Shown here: positions 10,607-22,087 of the stretch, piece by piece
Numbering within the stretch: position 1 is the first letter of the stretch
Layout of the letters: every line of letters starts with the position of its first letter
From: Rhizophlyctis rosea
Taxonomy: Eukaryota; Chytridiomycota; Chytridiomycetes; Rhizophlyctidales; Rhizophlyctidaceae
Length of the DNA stretch: 64,000 nt
Assembly (NCBI GenBank): GCA_027596075.1
Contig: JADGJC010000042.1
Location: 64,564-128,563, forward strand
Direction of reading: 5' to 3'
Position numbers and translations under genes: made by a program
Notes under the pieces: model-generated
Databases searched by the model: none
Seen by the model: the letters and a program-made list of their open reading frames with translations, nothing else
What the model was told of the DNA's origin: nothing

Positions 10607-12587
10607 CTACTGTCGTGGTGAAACCTTGATGAGGTACTTGTGTGTCTTAAGCGCCACGGTGATGTAGTTCTCGGTTTCGAGGCTTTGGTCCAACCCTTCG
10701 ATGATGGCGATGTTGAACTTGCGCAGCAAGTTCCCGATGAAGAGGCGGAGTTCCATCCATGCGAAGTTCTATATATCGCAGAAAGGAGGGAACCGGTTGA
10801 GTGAGAAGCTGAATATGTGCCCATAGGCCTTGGCCAACCGAAAACTCCAATTCCCAAAAGCAAAAAAACCCAAAACCACACAACCACCTACCTTCCCAAT
10901 ACAATTCCTCGTCCCTGCCGAAAAAGGATAAAAGCTATCATACAAATCCCCCCTCTTGCCTTCCCACCGTTCAGGCCTATACTCCAACGGCGCATCCCAA
11001 ACACTCTCATCAACATGCATGGCTCCATTACTCACAAAGATCACCGTCCCCTTATTTACGAACAACTTGTTACCCAGTACCATGTCCTCTTCTGCTATCC
11101 GGGGGATGTTGACTGCAACCGGGTCGAGACGCATAGATTCACGGATACAGGATTCGAGGTATGTGCAGTCTTTCAGGGTGGTGTGGGTTAGGAGGTTTGT
11201 GGAGGGGTCTAGGGGGAGGGCGTCGAGTTCTGCTTGGAGCTTTTGGAGGGTGTGGGGGTTTTGGAGGAGGCGGAGGAGGGTGAATGTCATTGTGTTTGAG
11301 GATGTGTCTGTTGCATTGGAAATTGAATATGTAAGTTTGGGTCATAGCACTTTATACTTGAAGTAACAAACAGCAAGCAGTCTCCTCACCAGTCCCAGCA
11401 ATCAAGAACAAAATCGTATGACTCGCAACCTCCAAATCCGTTAGTCCAACTCCACTCTCCTCATCCTTCCCCATAACACACAACTGCAAAATGTCGTTCC
11501 GGACATCACTGGCACTCTCGAGACCTTGCGCAATCTTCTCTCTCTGCTCACGACGTTCGTTGATGATATTCTGCATGAAGGTTTGGATGTAGTTTTGGCG
11601 CATGTGGGCTTGACGGTTCATTGAGAGGGGCAATTTACGGATGAAAGGGACAAGGTTGGTGGCGGCTACGTAGCGGAGTTGGAGGCCGATGTAGGTTGGG
11701 AGAGTGCTTTGGTCGCCTTTGAGCATGCCGAAGGATCGGCCGAATGCGGTTTCACCTATCAGGGCCAATCTCAGGTAAGTCGGCTGCTGCACAGGAGTCT
11801 CTAAAAATCAAATATCCGTAAGGGAGTCGAAAAAACTCACCAATGATATCTAACGCGGTGTAATGTGCCTCTTCATAGATGTTTGCAACAGTGGTCTTAT
11901 CTGCTGATGCTGCAATCCCCTTCTCCAGTTTTGCATGTTGCTGTTGGATGCACTTGAGCATCAATGGTTCCAATCCATACAAGTACTTGATACTAAACGC
12001 TGGGGACAGGAATCTACGAAGACGATGATGCAGCTCCCTACAAAGGTCATGGGACTGATCAGTCATGGGCGGCCAGATAGTACTGCTACAAAACAGGAAA
12101 GGTTGCCAGCAAATACGAGCCACAAACAAAACACCCACTTATTCCTAGTATTGAACAAATTCTGCTGCCCATCAAAATTGATATTCTCGTACAACGGACT
12201 TTTCCTCAAATCCCGCGTAATGAGAACATCCCTCGCAATAGCCGGATCATTCGTAGCAATCGAAGTCCGATTAACTCTATACGTCGGACCATAGATCTTG
12301 TGGAGTTCAATCACGCGCGTGTGAGTAGTCCCCCTCAACAAATGGATCAACATCGGGTAAGGGTGGATCAGGTAGATGAAAGGTCCCGGAAGGGCCGCGA
12401 GCGGCGAGGTGAGGTACCATTTCAACAAATTGAGGATATAAGCTGTGGGAAGAGAGAGGGCGAGGAGTTTCAGGATGAGGTCGGAGGGGTTTGAGTTGTA
12501 TCGGGCTATGAGTTGCTCCACGGCCTTTTGGATGACTGGGGGCGCATAGTCGAGGAGCTTGCTAAGAGACTGCATATTGGAGGACAA
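10607..12587 (-). CDS. Cytochrome P450 monooxygenase
   Basis: Five exons keep frame: 12587-12139, 12037-11841, 11755-11390, 11307-10892 and 10768-10607, giving 529 residues. A hydrophobic segment at about residues 38-60 is the membrane anchor, followed by the proline hinge (AALPGPF). The C-helix region reads HHRLRRFLSPAFS. The I-helix oxygen-binding motif is AGTDTSSNT and is assembled across an intron. The K-helix is ESCIRESMRLDP (ExxR present), the meander is YRPERW, and the heme loop is FSAGTRNCIGKNFAWMELR with the cysteine ligand, split by the last intron. All catalytic elements are intact, so it should be an active ER enzyme. I cannot assign a CYP family or substrate. No pathway partner is obvious next to it. 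Confidence 0.93.
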
Positions 12588-13309
12588 GTACCCGACGAAA
12601 TCGTGGGATGATCAGGCGAAGGGGTTTGTGGGTGTGGGTCTGGGAGAAGGGTATTTATATGCTGACGGCGGTTGAATTTTTAGATTGCTCCGGATTTCCG
12701 GCAAAGTAGAGCCGAAGTGGGGGATTTGGATGAGCCGCGGAGAAACACGGATCAACAATGTACCGATGTAACGCATGGGGTTTGCGGCTTGCGAGTTGCG
12801 AGTTGCGAGTTGCGGCGCGTGCTGTCTTGAAATGGACCCTGGGGACTGCAGCCTCCTCCCCTTGCTTCGCCTTACCTATTTCCTTGCCAATTCCTCATCT
12901 CTTTGCTTTACAGAGGGGCCAATAACCAGCACTTTTTGAGAAGCTTCCAGGACAATATTCGTCTGCGGATGCTGCATGGATGGGTGTATGTGCCCTCATA
13001 TTGCGCAGAAATCGGTGTCACTTCGAAATATAACCCGCACGGTTGAACAGACCCCCAAAATTGGCGCTCAACAACACTGACAGCGCATGTTGATACTACG
13101 AGGCATGTTAACCTTAACTTTAACTATAAACTATGAGGCATGCAAAAAAAATGGCAAAACATCCAACCTTTTCCCACCAAATCGAAGCAACCGGAGCATC
13201 ATTGCACAATCATCTGACAGAAGCAATTCTGCCAACTCGGATACTTCTCTAAAACACATTCCTCCTCTCTACGTACATACATACATACACATGCAATGAT
13301 TCCGTACAT
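12588..13309. other. Intergenic region upstream of the P450 gene
   Basis: This lies between the P450 start (12587, reading left) and the CLASP stop (13310, also reading left). A candidate TATA-like stretch (tatttatat) is at 12652-12660 upstream of the P450. The region also holds the 7-bp tandem repeat annotated below and an AT-rich segment at about 13110-13160. I see no gene in it. Confidence 0.4.
12790..12814. repeat. Short tandem repeat, 7-bp unit (tgcgagt)n
   Basis: The unit tgcgagt is repeated about 3.5 times in a row, flanked by gcggc on both sides. It is probably a microsatellite. It lies about 200 nt upstream of the P450 start and has no clear function. Confidence 0.75.
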
Positions 13310-16300
13310 TTACTCCTCCTTCGCCCTCCTCTCCACCATCTCCTTAACTGTAAACACTCTCGCCTCCCCACCCTCCCGTCCAACCGCCTCATATAGCCGT
13401 TCAGATACGGCCACTCCCCGTCTGCGAACCAGTGCGACAGCAGCAGAGAATGCTGCCGCTCGTACGGCTGATTTGCGTGATACCAATCCCTAAAATCAAA
13501 AGGCATCAATGTTCCCTGTACCCAACATGGCACCAATACAGCCACTACTCCAAACAATCCCAACCCCTCCCTCACCTTAGCAATCTGCTCAACAATAATA
13601 GCCTCATGAATCTGCCTCGCCTTCCTCTCCTCCTTCTCATGTTCCGGCTCCCCATCAATCTCATCACCCATATCGCCAACAACATTCACCCACTCAGGTG
13701 TGCTCAACACCCGTGCAAGCATCTCCAAGCTGACCCGAACACCCACATTCTCCGTCAAAGCAGACGCAATGGCAGCCCGCAATAGCGGACCGGGTGCGCT
13801 CTTCTCGAAGGCTTTCAGGACAGAGTCGATCTCAAGGGCGATTTCCAGGAAGTCTTCGGCTGAGCACTGATGGATGTACATGTTGTTTGATTAGAAAGTG
13901 ACAAGAATGATTGGCGGAAGAAGTCATGGACTTACACCGCCGTATGTCTCACACTTCAGGACCCCCAAGAAGACGTCTGTTGTCCGATCGGTGATAAGAT
14001 CAAACTGGTTGAGGACGAGCTCCTTGAGCAACACCAAACAGTTCTTGACGACCGGTGTATCCTGAAGACATCAGTGGGGATTCAAATCAGCAACGTCCAA
14101 CGCCGATTGGACGTAGCACAAACACATACCTTCTTCTCCTGCAATCCACTCAAAATGGTATCCACAATTCCATTAGCCCTATTCTCCCACAAACTCCTCC
14201 TCTTCTTCTTCACCACCGTCACAACAGCCGCCATACCCGTAGGAGGCTGCAAAAGCACATCCGAAGGCGTCAACAACTCCCCAGGTGTAATCGTGTCCCC
14301 AGGAGCATCTCCCCAAGATTCCTCCTCCGCCGCCGCAGCAAACAAGACCTCCTGCAAGTTATCCGGAGACAACACCTTGCTGTCCCAGCTCAACCCACGC
14401 GTATTTCTCTCGGTCTGTTCCTGTCGCCTTTCGCGCTCTTCCCGGCGTTCTCGCTCGATACGTGTAGCTTGCACCCTGTTCGCGAGCTCCATACGGACGG
14501 CGTCGATGACGGAGAGCGGTTGTCCGGGGAAAGGAGATCCTCTGCCGGATGGGGACGTGGCAAGTTTTGCTTGCTGCTGTGAAACCATCTTCTCGACTGC
14601 TTCCGCGACTCGGTCCACAAAGTCCGTGACCGTCTCCTTGACCTCCATAGGCGTCCCGTAACTGCGTCGCTTCTCCTCAATCTTCTTATCAATCTCTTGT
14701 GCTGCTCCCTTCAAGACCTCCTCCGGCACTTGCCCATCCCCGCCAGACCCACGCCGCGACCCATCAGCACTCCCGATACTACGTCTGCGACGAGCCGAGA
14801 GACTGTTCCTCCTGCCACGGCTCTGAGACCACGTCGATTCCTCCGAGTCATCCAACCTAAGAGGTTCCCGCTTCGTGAACCCAAGACGACGCGATGAGCG
14901 CGGTGTTGCTTGCAAGCTATCAACACGAGGACTGACAGTGCGTGCTGAGGGCACAGGAATAGCACTACCATTCGATTGAACCATCCGTGCACTCAACCGG
15001 CGCGACCCATCCTCATCTACATCGCCCTCATTCTCCGGACTAAAGGTTTGGCCCTGACCCTCAGCACCGCCTTCCTGTGCTGCCGTTACCAATGCCGCAA
15101 GCTGCATGGCATCTTGAGCTGTGGGAGGAATAGGCCCATCCCATGGAGAGTTGTGGCTCTCGCTGACCGCCGACCGACCATCCGCCTCACTAACCCAATC
15201 ATCCGAAGCGCTAGGGGGAGGCGATGCCTTCATTTCCTCATCGGTCTCCATTTCCGCAACATGACTCATATCAATCTCCTCCAAAGTCAAATCATCCACC
15301 CGCATTTCTTCCCCTTCCCGACTGCGAGAACGAGAAAGCCGGCGTGCTAATGTGGGAGGAACCACACGCATTTTGGGCGATGGTTTGGCGATGATGGACG
15401 ATCTGTTGGGTGTGATTTTAAGAGGTGATGGGCGCATTGGATTCTTCGCTCCGCGACTTGGTGAGGCGCTACTAGGCGAGGCCACCCGAACGGCCGATAA
15501 AGCGGGAGAAGCAGGAGCAGGACTCATAGGCTATATTACGTGTTGAGGGTTTCGGTTCCTATCTTGCATAACATATTGAAATTAGACCTACCTTTGGTAT
15601 CTTAATCAGAGCAGATTTATCGGCCACGATGTCCTTTCCGAAGAGCATGTTGATAACACGCTTATCTCCAGGTTTCAAACCAGAAAGAGCAGACCAGAAT
15701 GTATCGGGGTTGGCTTCATGCATGGACTGGAAGACATAGCGCAAATTCCTTTGCACTGACGGGTCTGGTTCCTGAGTCAATGGCGTCAAGCGGATCATCA
15801 TGGTTTTCACATCTAGGTTGACAAAATCAGCGATGTTCCCACTTTAACGGAAGAAAGGGAAGATGCATACTGGAAATTTTAGCCACATACGGTCCCCATT
15901 CCTCCACCCCAAATCCAGACAACAAACCCACACATCCAATCCTCATCTTCGGAATCTTCCCCAGCTCCGGTTGCATCAACGCTTGTGAAAGCGCCCCACA
16001 AAGCACCTCCCCTCTGTACTTCTCCTTACACAACGCAACCACCCTCTCCCCGTTCTCCAAAACACCCGGCTTGACCTTCGCCTGAGAGCTATACACCGTA
16101 ACAGCAACCCTCGGCAAAATCTGCGCCAACACATCCTCACTAATATTGTCATTCAGCTTCAGCAGCTCATACAACCCCGACAAGGAGCTCTGAACGACTT
16201 TGAAGTGCTGATCACTCAATCCCGCAATCAAGATATCCGTCGCTTTGTTCATGGTTTTCGATCTGAAGTCGTTCGGCGTGGCGGTGGCGATGTACTGAAG

Positions 16301-18041
16301 GAGGGTATCTTGTACTTTCGCACGAGCGGACCAGTCATGACTACGATGCTTGACGGCCAAATGGTTGATGTCGATGGTAACTTCTTCCTGATGTCTGGAA
16401 ATGTCGCTACCGGCTATTGAAGGTGCTGTGGATTGTGCTGAGTCCGGACGCTTCAACGCGGCAACCAGTGCAGGCCCCATCCCGAACGCGGTAGTGATTC
16501 TTCGTTTGTACTGCTTCGATCGGCCTTCATCCGCCACTCGGGGAGGGGATATGATATGAGGTTCCACTGCGGGCACGCGCATTGCACGTTGCGGAGCTTT
16601 CATTCTGGCTATGGCATCATCTGATTGACGTTCCTCAAGGGGGATGCGTTGCGCGCCGCCTACATGCGAAGCAAGGTGCGCTACATCCAGTGTTAGCCCG
16701 TGGTACCAAGGGCAGTCTGCTTCGGGATCTACTTACGAGTTCGTGATGGAGCCTTTATGTTGGACATTATCGATTCTGAGTGAACTCTCTCAGGTGCATT
16801 TAAGCCGCGCCTGGGCCCAGCTTGACCGAAATCAGGATCATTCGATGAACTGGCTATAGGCAAATTCGAATAGGATTGACTGGATGCAGGTTCGGGCGAC
16901 AGACTGGTCGTCCACATTGAGTCGTCGTGATCGCGTTGTTCCGTATCGACTGTTAGTGGCGCTCTTTGTGGCTGTTTCATTGCGGCTAGTGATCGTCCTC
17001 GTGGTGGTGGGATAATTGCTCGGGGTTTCACAATCTTATCTAATCGCAAGTTCTTTTTGGCAGCGGGTGGCATTGCTGCTATGAACCTATGTCAAGAGTT
17101 AACAAAGTGTACCAACCATATCTGGAAGCAGTCTCCTTACCGATCCACTCGCCCAGGGAATGCATCAGCGTACAGCATGAATATCTTCTTGGTCATCTCT
17201 CTAACCAGTGCATCTGCATCAACCACACCATCCCGAATACCGGCCTCCACCACATCAGCATATGACTCAATTCTGTATGGGGCATTGTTCGACAGAGATG
17301 TGATTACGCAATCGACAGCCGTTTGACGTAAGGATTTGCTCGGACTTCGTATAGCGTCCACAAGTTGAGGAAGGAGTGATGGGATTCCTGCCGATTCGAT
17401 GCATGTCTTCAATGTCGCACTTGCACAAGATACATAGACACGATTCGCTCGCGTGGCCAATCTCAGAACAACAGGACATAGGACGTCGGCAAGTGGTTCA
17501 AATCGTTCGCCAAGGACTTGAGCTAATGTCTCGACAAGACTCATGGCCGTGCGCGACATCCTTGTCCGCTCTGAGTTCAGCTGCGATTGAGAAGCGGTAA
17601 ACAAATAAGTAAATAAACAAAGATCTGAACCCACATCGCGTGGAGAATCGGGATTTCCTTCATGGCAACCTCACAATGAAATCTAAGCATCCCAATACTT
17701 GGAACTTACTGAGTTGCAAATTGGACCCTTCAATCTGACTTTCACCACCCCAACGAAACCCGGCAAATGCGAGGATCCTCTGGTCACCGCAGCAAATCGG
17801 GATAATGCGTCATCCAGCCGGGTCCAGTTGTCTTCCGTTTCTTTCTGCTCGAACAGTGAGGACATAAACCTCACTTCATGTTCCAATGCAGCCGCGTCCT
17901 GTAACTAATGAAGGAAGAAGGTCCGAGGTTTCAAAATGTGTCCGCAAAATGGAACGATGATAAATCGAACATGGACAATTTATGGCATTGAATGAATGTG
18001 GGGAGCTTTTCAGAGCAATTCACCTGTATTACTTGAGCCAT
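13310..18041 (-). CDS. CLASP/Stu1-type microtubule plus-end protein (TOG repeats)
   Basis: Eleven exons keep phase: 18041-18024, 17904-17710, 17669-17631, 17580-17141, 17086-16737, 16659-15871, 15812-15592, 15530-14130, 14061-13936, 13866-13549 and 13489-13310, giving about 1358 residues. A HEAT-type TOG domain is seen first (NWTRLDDALSRF, then LNSERTRMSRTAMSLVETLAQ). A CLASP_N-like array follows (KTCIESAGIPSLLPQLVDAI, YRIESYADVVEAGIRDG, MTKKIFMLYADAFPGR). A basic serine/proline linker of the microtubule-binding kind comes next, then a second TOG (WSARAKVQDTLLQYI and onward), a long charged linker, and a C-terminal HEAT domain ending SRKSAVRAAAFSAAVALVRR. CLASPs rescue microtubules and act at kinetochores and plus ends. 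The first exon codes only six residues, and the intron near 13490-13548 was placed by frame logic. Confidence 0.85.
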
Positions 18042-18462
18042 GGCTGCCCAACTTTCACACCCTTCCGGTCGGCAGCCCTTTTAGAGGTCGCGACGGGGCA
18101 CCAACCACCAGTGTTCGAGGGGCAAAGTAGAAGGACACAGGTATGAAATCTCCTCTTTGAGAAGAAAGTACACACCACGTTTCCGGTGCCGGTAACGCCG
18201 TAGATGCACACACCCGCTGCAGGTTATGATAAAGTGGTAGCGGAATGGGGAAGAAAAAAAGTTGGTGCAAGAGAAGGAAGGAGGGGAAGGAGGATGATGG
18301 ATATGGTGAACAATGCCACAAGGCGCCACACTCGGCGTGGGTAGGACACAAGAAACACGCGGGGGTTGGGGTTGGCCCTGCGATTGGACCTTCCTTCAAT
18401 TTTCCCACGTTTATTTTTAGCCAGTTCTTATTCATCATCCACCATCTCGTTCAATTGACCTG

Positions 18463-20129
18463 ATGGTAAACAAATATGCTCTCATAACAAGGTAGGACAG
18501 CCTTTTACTGCACGGCATGGATAAATGCTAGAACGAACCTAATTGCGTAGCTCCACGACCAAGCAGGTGGGCGGCTCTCGCCCTCCTCCCGATCCGATTT
18601 TCACTCTTCGCGGCCATTCAGCAGATGTAACCGCACTGACGTTTTACCCACAAAAGACGCTTCTGTTATCAGGGTATATGACGAACATATGCAGCGCGCT
18701 AGTATCCGCGCTGAAAATGACAAATATTGTTCATATTCGGTAGAGATGTGGAAGGCAATATCATATCCTGGGATTTGGTAGCTTATCGCCCTTTGAGGCG
18801 TTGGCGTGCCCATAAGTCTGGGATACTGGCAATTCGAGTAATCGATGGTGGCAATGATCATTCTGCTCAAATGCTAAGGTAGGCTGTGGGATTCATTAGC
18901 GATCACCAGCATCGCAAATTTAGCCTGACAACATATGGAAAGCCACGGACGCGACGACACAATCAAAGCTTGGGCTCTGTCTGCTGTCTCAAACAAGAGT
19001 GCTGACGATACTTCTTTGCAACCATCTGACACGGTCCCGGTCAACTCGCTCAACTTTTGTGCTCTGTCTGTTTTGCAACATGGTCCGTTTCACAATTTCG
19101 CAAATCGGCCAGAATGGGACAAACACTTATCTAACCTCTCCACCTAGATGGCACTGTTTACTTGGCAATGTTGAACCTGGTAGACTCATTCTTGATTGAT
19201 ATATACGATCTGTACGCCCACGCATACAAGACGCGCCGCATTGGTGTCCACAATGCTTCCAAAGAGATGGGTATGAGGTGTGATTCTTGACTTGGCACCA
19301 ATGGATCCGGTAACAAGCCATATTGGATAGGTATATGTATGGCACTCAAGTTCTTCCAGCCGCTGTCTTCTGTGACGGAAGAGAACACGGCTCTTCTAGC
19401 ATCAGGCTATGAAAGTGGCGAAATTTGCATCTGGAACGCAGCGAATGGTGTGCTTCTGAACAGATTGAAGCTACACAACGAGCCAGGTTCGATCTACAAC
19501 CCATCTATCTCTGCATGTTCCATGCTGTGGCTGACCATACTATGTTTCACACGACATAGTTCTTACGCTGGACGTCACTATCGACGCCTTCAGCCTCACA
19601 GTATTTACGGGCGGCGCTGATGGAAGAGTTGTATCTGCTCACTTTTCAGGAGAAGCACCGTCATCTGGCTCACAAGTCATAGGTGCTATTGGGGACGTCG
19701 GACACGGGTCGTCCGCCGCGCCAACTTCATTAGTAAGATACGATACAGTTTCCACAAAAGAAGTGGAGACCAAAGCTCGCGGTATATCGTCGTTGAGGAT
19801 AAGGGGAGATGGAAAGATACTGGGTGTTGGGGGTTGGGATGGGAGGTGAGTACTAGAGTTGGTTCATACACCTTTTCCTGTTCTTTGATGTCTGACCAGT
19901 TGTGGATCTCAGCGTACGGATCTTCTCAGCCAGGAAGTTGACGCCTCTGGCAATCCTGCGTGCGCACCGAGACGGTGTGTCGTGCGTTGCGTTTGTGCAG
20001 GATGCGGCTAGTGAAGATGCCACGGGTCATAACAGTGGCAGTGGGCAGGAGGAGAGGACAACGTTACCCACAAATATGTTGGCAGCTGGAAGTAAAGATG
20101 GGAGAATCAGTTTGTGGCAAATTTACTGA
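18463..20129 (+). CDS. ASA1: ASTRA-associated WD40 protein Asa1 (GNB1L-like)
   Basis: Eight exons keep phase: 18463-18491, 18551-18673, 18744-18878, 18943-19082, 19148-19270, 19331-19486, 19560-19845 and 19913-20129, giving 402 residues. The N-terminal repeat has the family signature DPIFTLRGHSADVTAL, then SGDVEGNIISWDL and YRPLRRWRAHKSGIL. The next repeat begins SHGRDDTIKAWAL. Further repeats read LLASGYESGEICIW and FTGGADGRVVSAHF. The last repeats read GVGGWDGS-VRIFSARKL.PLAILRAHRDGVSCVAF and LAAGSKDGRISLWQIY, with the stop right after. Asa1 is a component of the ASTRA/TTT assembly that matures PIKK kinases such as Tra1 and TOR. It is head to head with CLASP, and the two starts are 421 nt apart. 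Confidence 0.85.
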
Positions 20130-20442
20130 TACAATATACAAGCATTGTCAAGATGGACATGGTCCTTTGCGCGTTGGTCTGTTCCTGCTGATGCCACATG
20201 AGAGTCGGATTAGTCATATCTAACTTCTCGCGTGAGGTAAAACTCCTTGGGGAGAACGAAGCGTTCGTCAGCGCTATGGAAAATATGCTTATCTACATTC
20301 TTGGGTACTGGAGTTTCACCAATTTCCCGAAATTATTCTACTTCAGCCAGCCTAATTTGTAATCTATATGTTGCTATGGCATCCCGCCCCACACTCTCTC
20401 CATTCATCCCGCAAGTTTCCTCCCGGTGATCAGTGCGCAATA

Positions 20443-21590
20443 TTACGTGGACCTCTTCTTCTTGGCGACCTGCGCTATCGGATTTCTCTTTCCCCGGAGC
20501 CTTTTCTTCTGATTCGGAGTGGTAGGTAATGATTCTGGTCTGAACTGGCCAGCGGCAGAAGAACCGAAGCTGCCGGCTGGGTTGTCAAGGCTGGTGCTGT
20601 CGTTGGCGGTAGTGGGCGTGAGGTGGTGCGTCGTGTTGATGGCTAGTATGTGGCCATCCAATACCTTCCCCACTATCTCCTGATTCACCTTCGGATTCGT
20701 CGTCCTCATCACTACTCCCTGCACCGTCTTCGGATTCTCCCTGAGCTTTGTCCTGATCAACACTACTCACCGACCCATCTTCCGATCCCATATAAGACAC
20801 ACTATCAACATCGCTCCCCTCCCCACCGTCTTCCAATCCTTCATCAGAACTTTTGTCCTCCTCACTACTTTCACCACCCGGACCAAACTCCCAATAACCC
20901 CGCATCAACTCAAACGAATTTTCCACTACATCTATTTCCTCATCTGTGTCCCATTCCGCATCCGGAAACAGACCACCCCATATCCGCACATTTTGGTCCC
21001 GATCGTATTTAGGTCCACACCAATCAAGCTTGGACTTCGTAACGCCCCGTCCCTTCAAAAACGCTCGCAACGAAATCCTCTCTTTTTTGGCCACTATACC
21101 AACCACATCTAGACGGACCTCCTTCAAGTTCGGCAACAATCCCAACCCCTTCATAACCGCGCCTATATTCCATCCATAAATCGGCACCTGGAAAGCCCTC
21201 AAAGACTCCCGACATGGCAACTTCTCCATGAATTCGACAAAGCGTGAGATCGGAAGTGGGTAGCTGTAGCTGTACATAGAGTCACACCGGATCCGCAGCT
21301 CCTCTAAGTTCTGCATCATGGTGATGGGTCCTACAAATGCGTCAAATGCTTCATTGGTCGCCAGGCAGGAGTCCGTAAAGTCGTCAACGGCAACATTGAG
21401 TTGCGTCAACTCTCTAGCTATTCCAACGGGAATAGTGTCCAGAGCAGCTTGCGAGTCGGACAGATGAGCCTCCTTTTCTCCACCTAGTTTGAGGGTAAGG
21501 GAGCGCAGGTTGGGGGCGGATTGAAGGTCTGTGAAGCTGATGTTGGTGCTGAAGGACAGATGCACCAGCGATCGGCCGGCAGCACCTAAT
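20443..21590 (-). CDS. Acidic leucine-rich hypothetical protein, ends uncertain
   Basis: A frame of at least 330 codons runs from about 21590 (after a possible acceptor at 21591) to 20585. It has LRR-like spacing (LRSLTLKLGG, LTQLNVAVDDF, LEELRIRCDS, LRAFQVPIYG, LKEVRLDVVG), then a strongly acidic Ser/Glu/Asp tail at about 20640-20900. The pattern resembles fungal F-box/LRR proteins whose F-box is not visible here, either because an upstream exon was not found or because it is absent. A second frame (20443-20580) ends in a basic NLS-like tail (KKRLRGKRNP...KKKRST) and could be joined by an intron near 20590-20650, but no phase-consistent intron is clear. The coding status is good for the leucine-rich part and weak for both ends. 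No function is proposed. Confidence 0.5.
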
Positions 21591-22087
21591 TGATAAGTCA
21601 GGATGCTTTCAACAGGCGGCTCTGCACGGTTTTTGGTTGAACCGTCATTGAGGAGGCAAAGGGAGCGGGATCGGAACTGTTTGCTTCACGGGCTTCATCG
21701 GTATATCCACACTCACTTTTATTTCCACAGACCATGCCAAATCACGGACTTCAAGCGTCAAACGATTCAAGGCCACCAACAACCCTCCCACACACATCAC
21801 CGCTCCGAAGACTCGACCTATGGCGATCGCCTGTTTGCCTGAAACAACAGCAACAAGCGCAATCGGCCAAATCAAGCCAGTCTTAGGACAGAGTGGAGTG
21901 TGCGCGGGAGGGTTGTAGATTCAAATCTTAGTTTAATTTCATTTTATCTTTCCATATTATAACAACTCCTTTGGGCACCTTACGGGGGGAAGCCCCAAGC
22001 TTGAAATTTGTAATAACAATTAGAAATGTACAGCTAAACTATAGACATAAGTTTTTTTATGTGGGTGGAAGAGGAGAGAGTAGGATC

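Noticed and set aside
13271..13292. (acat)n microsatellite
   Set aside because: It is only four to five units and of a kind common by chance in AT-rich spacer.
13432..13785. 117-codon plus-strand frame antisense to CLASP
   Set aside because: It is the complement of well-supported CLASP exons, with the pattern expected of a shadow frame.
21645..21875. Minus-strand 76-codon frame with a hydrophobic start, upstream of the leucine-rich gene
   Set aside because: It could be a missing first exon or a small membrane protein, but no splice join in phase was found and no F-box is visible.
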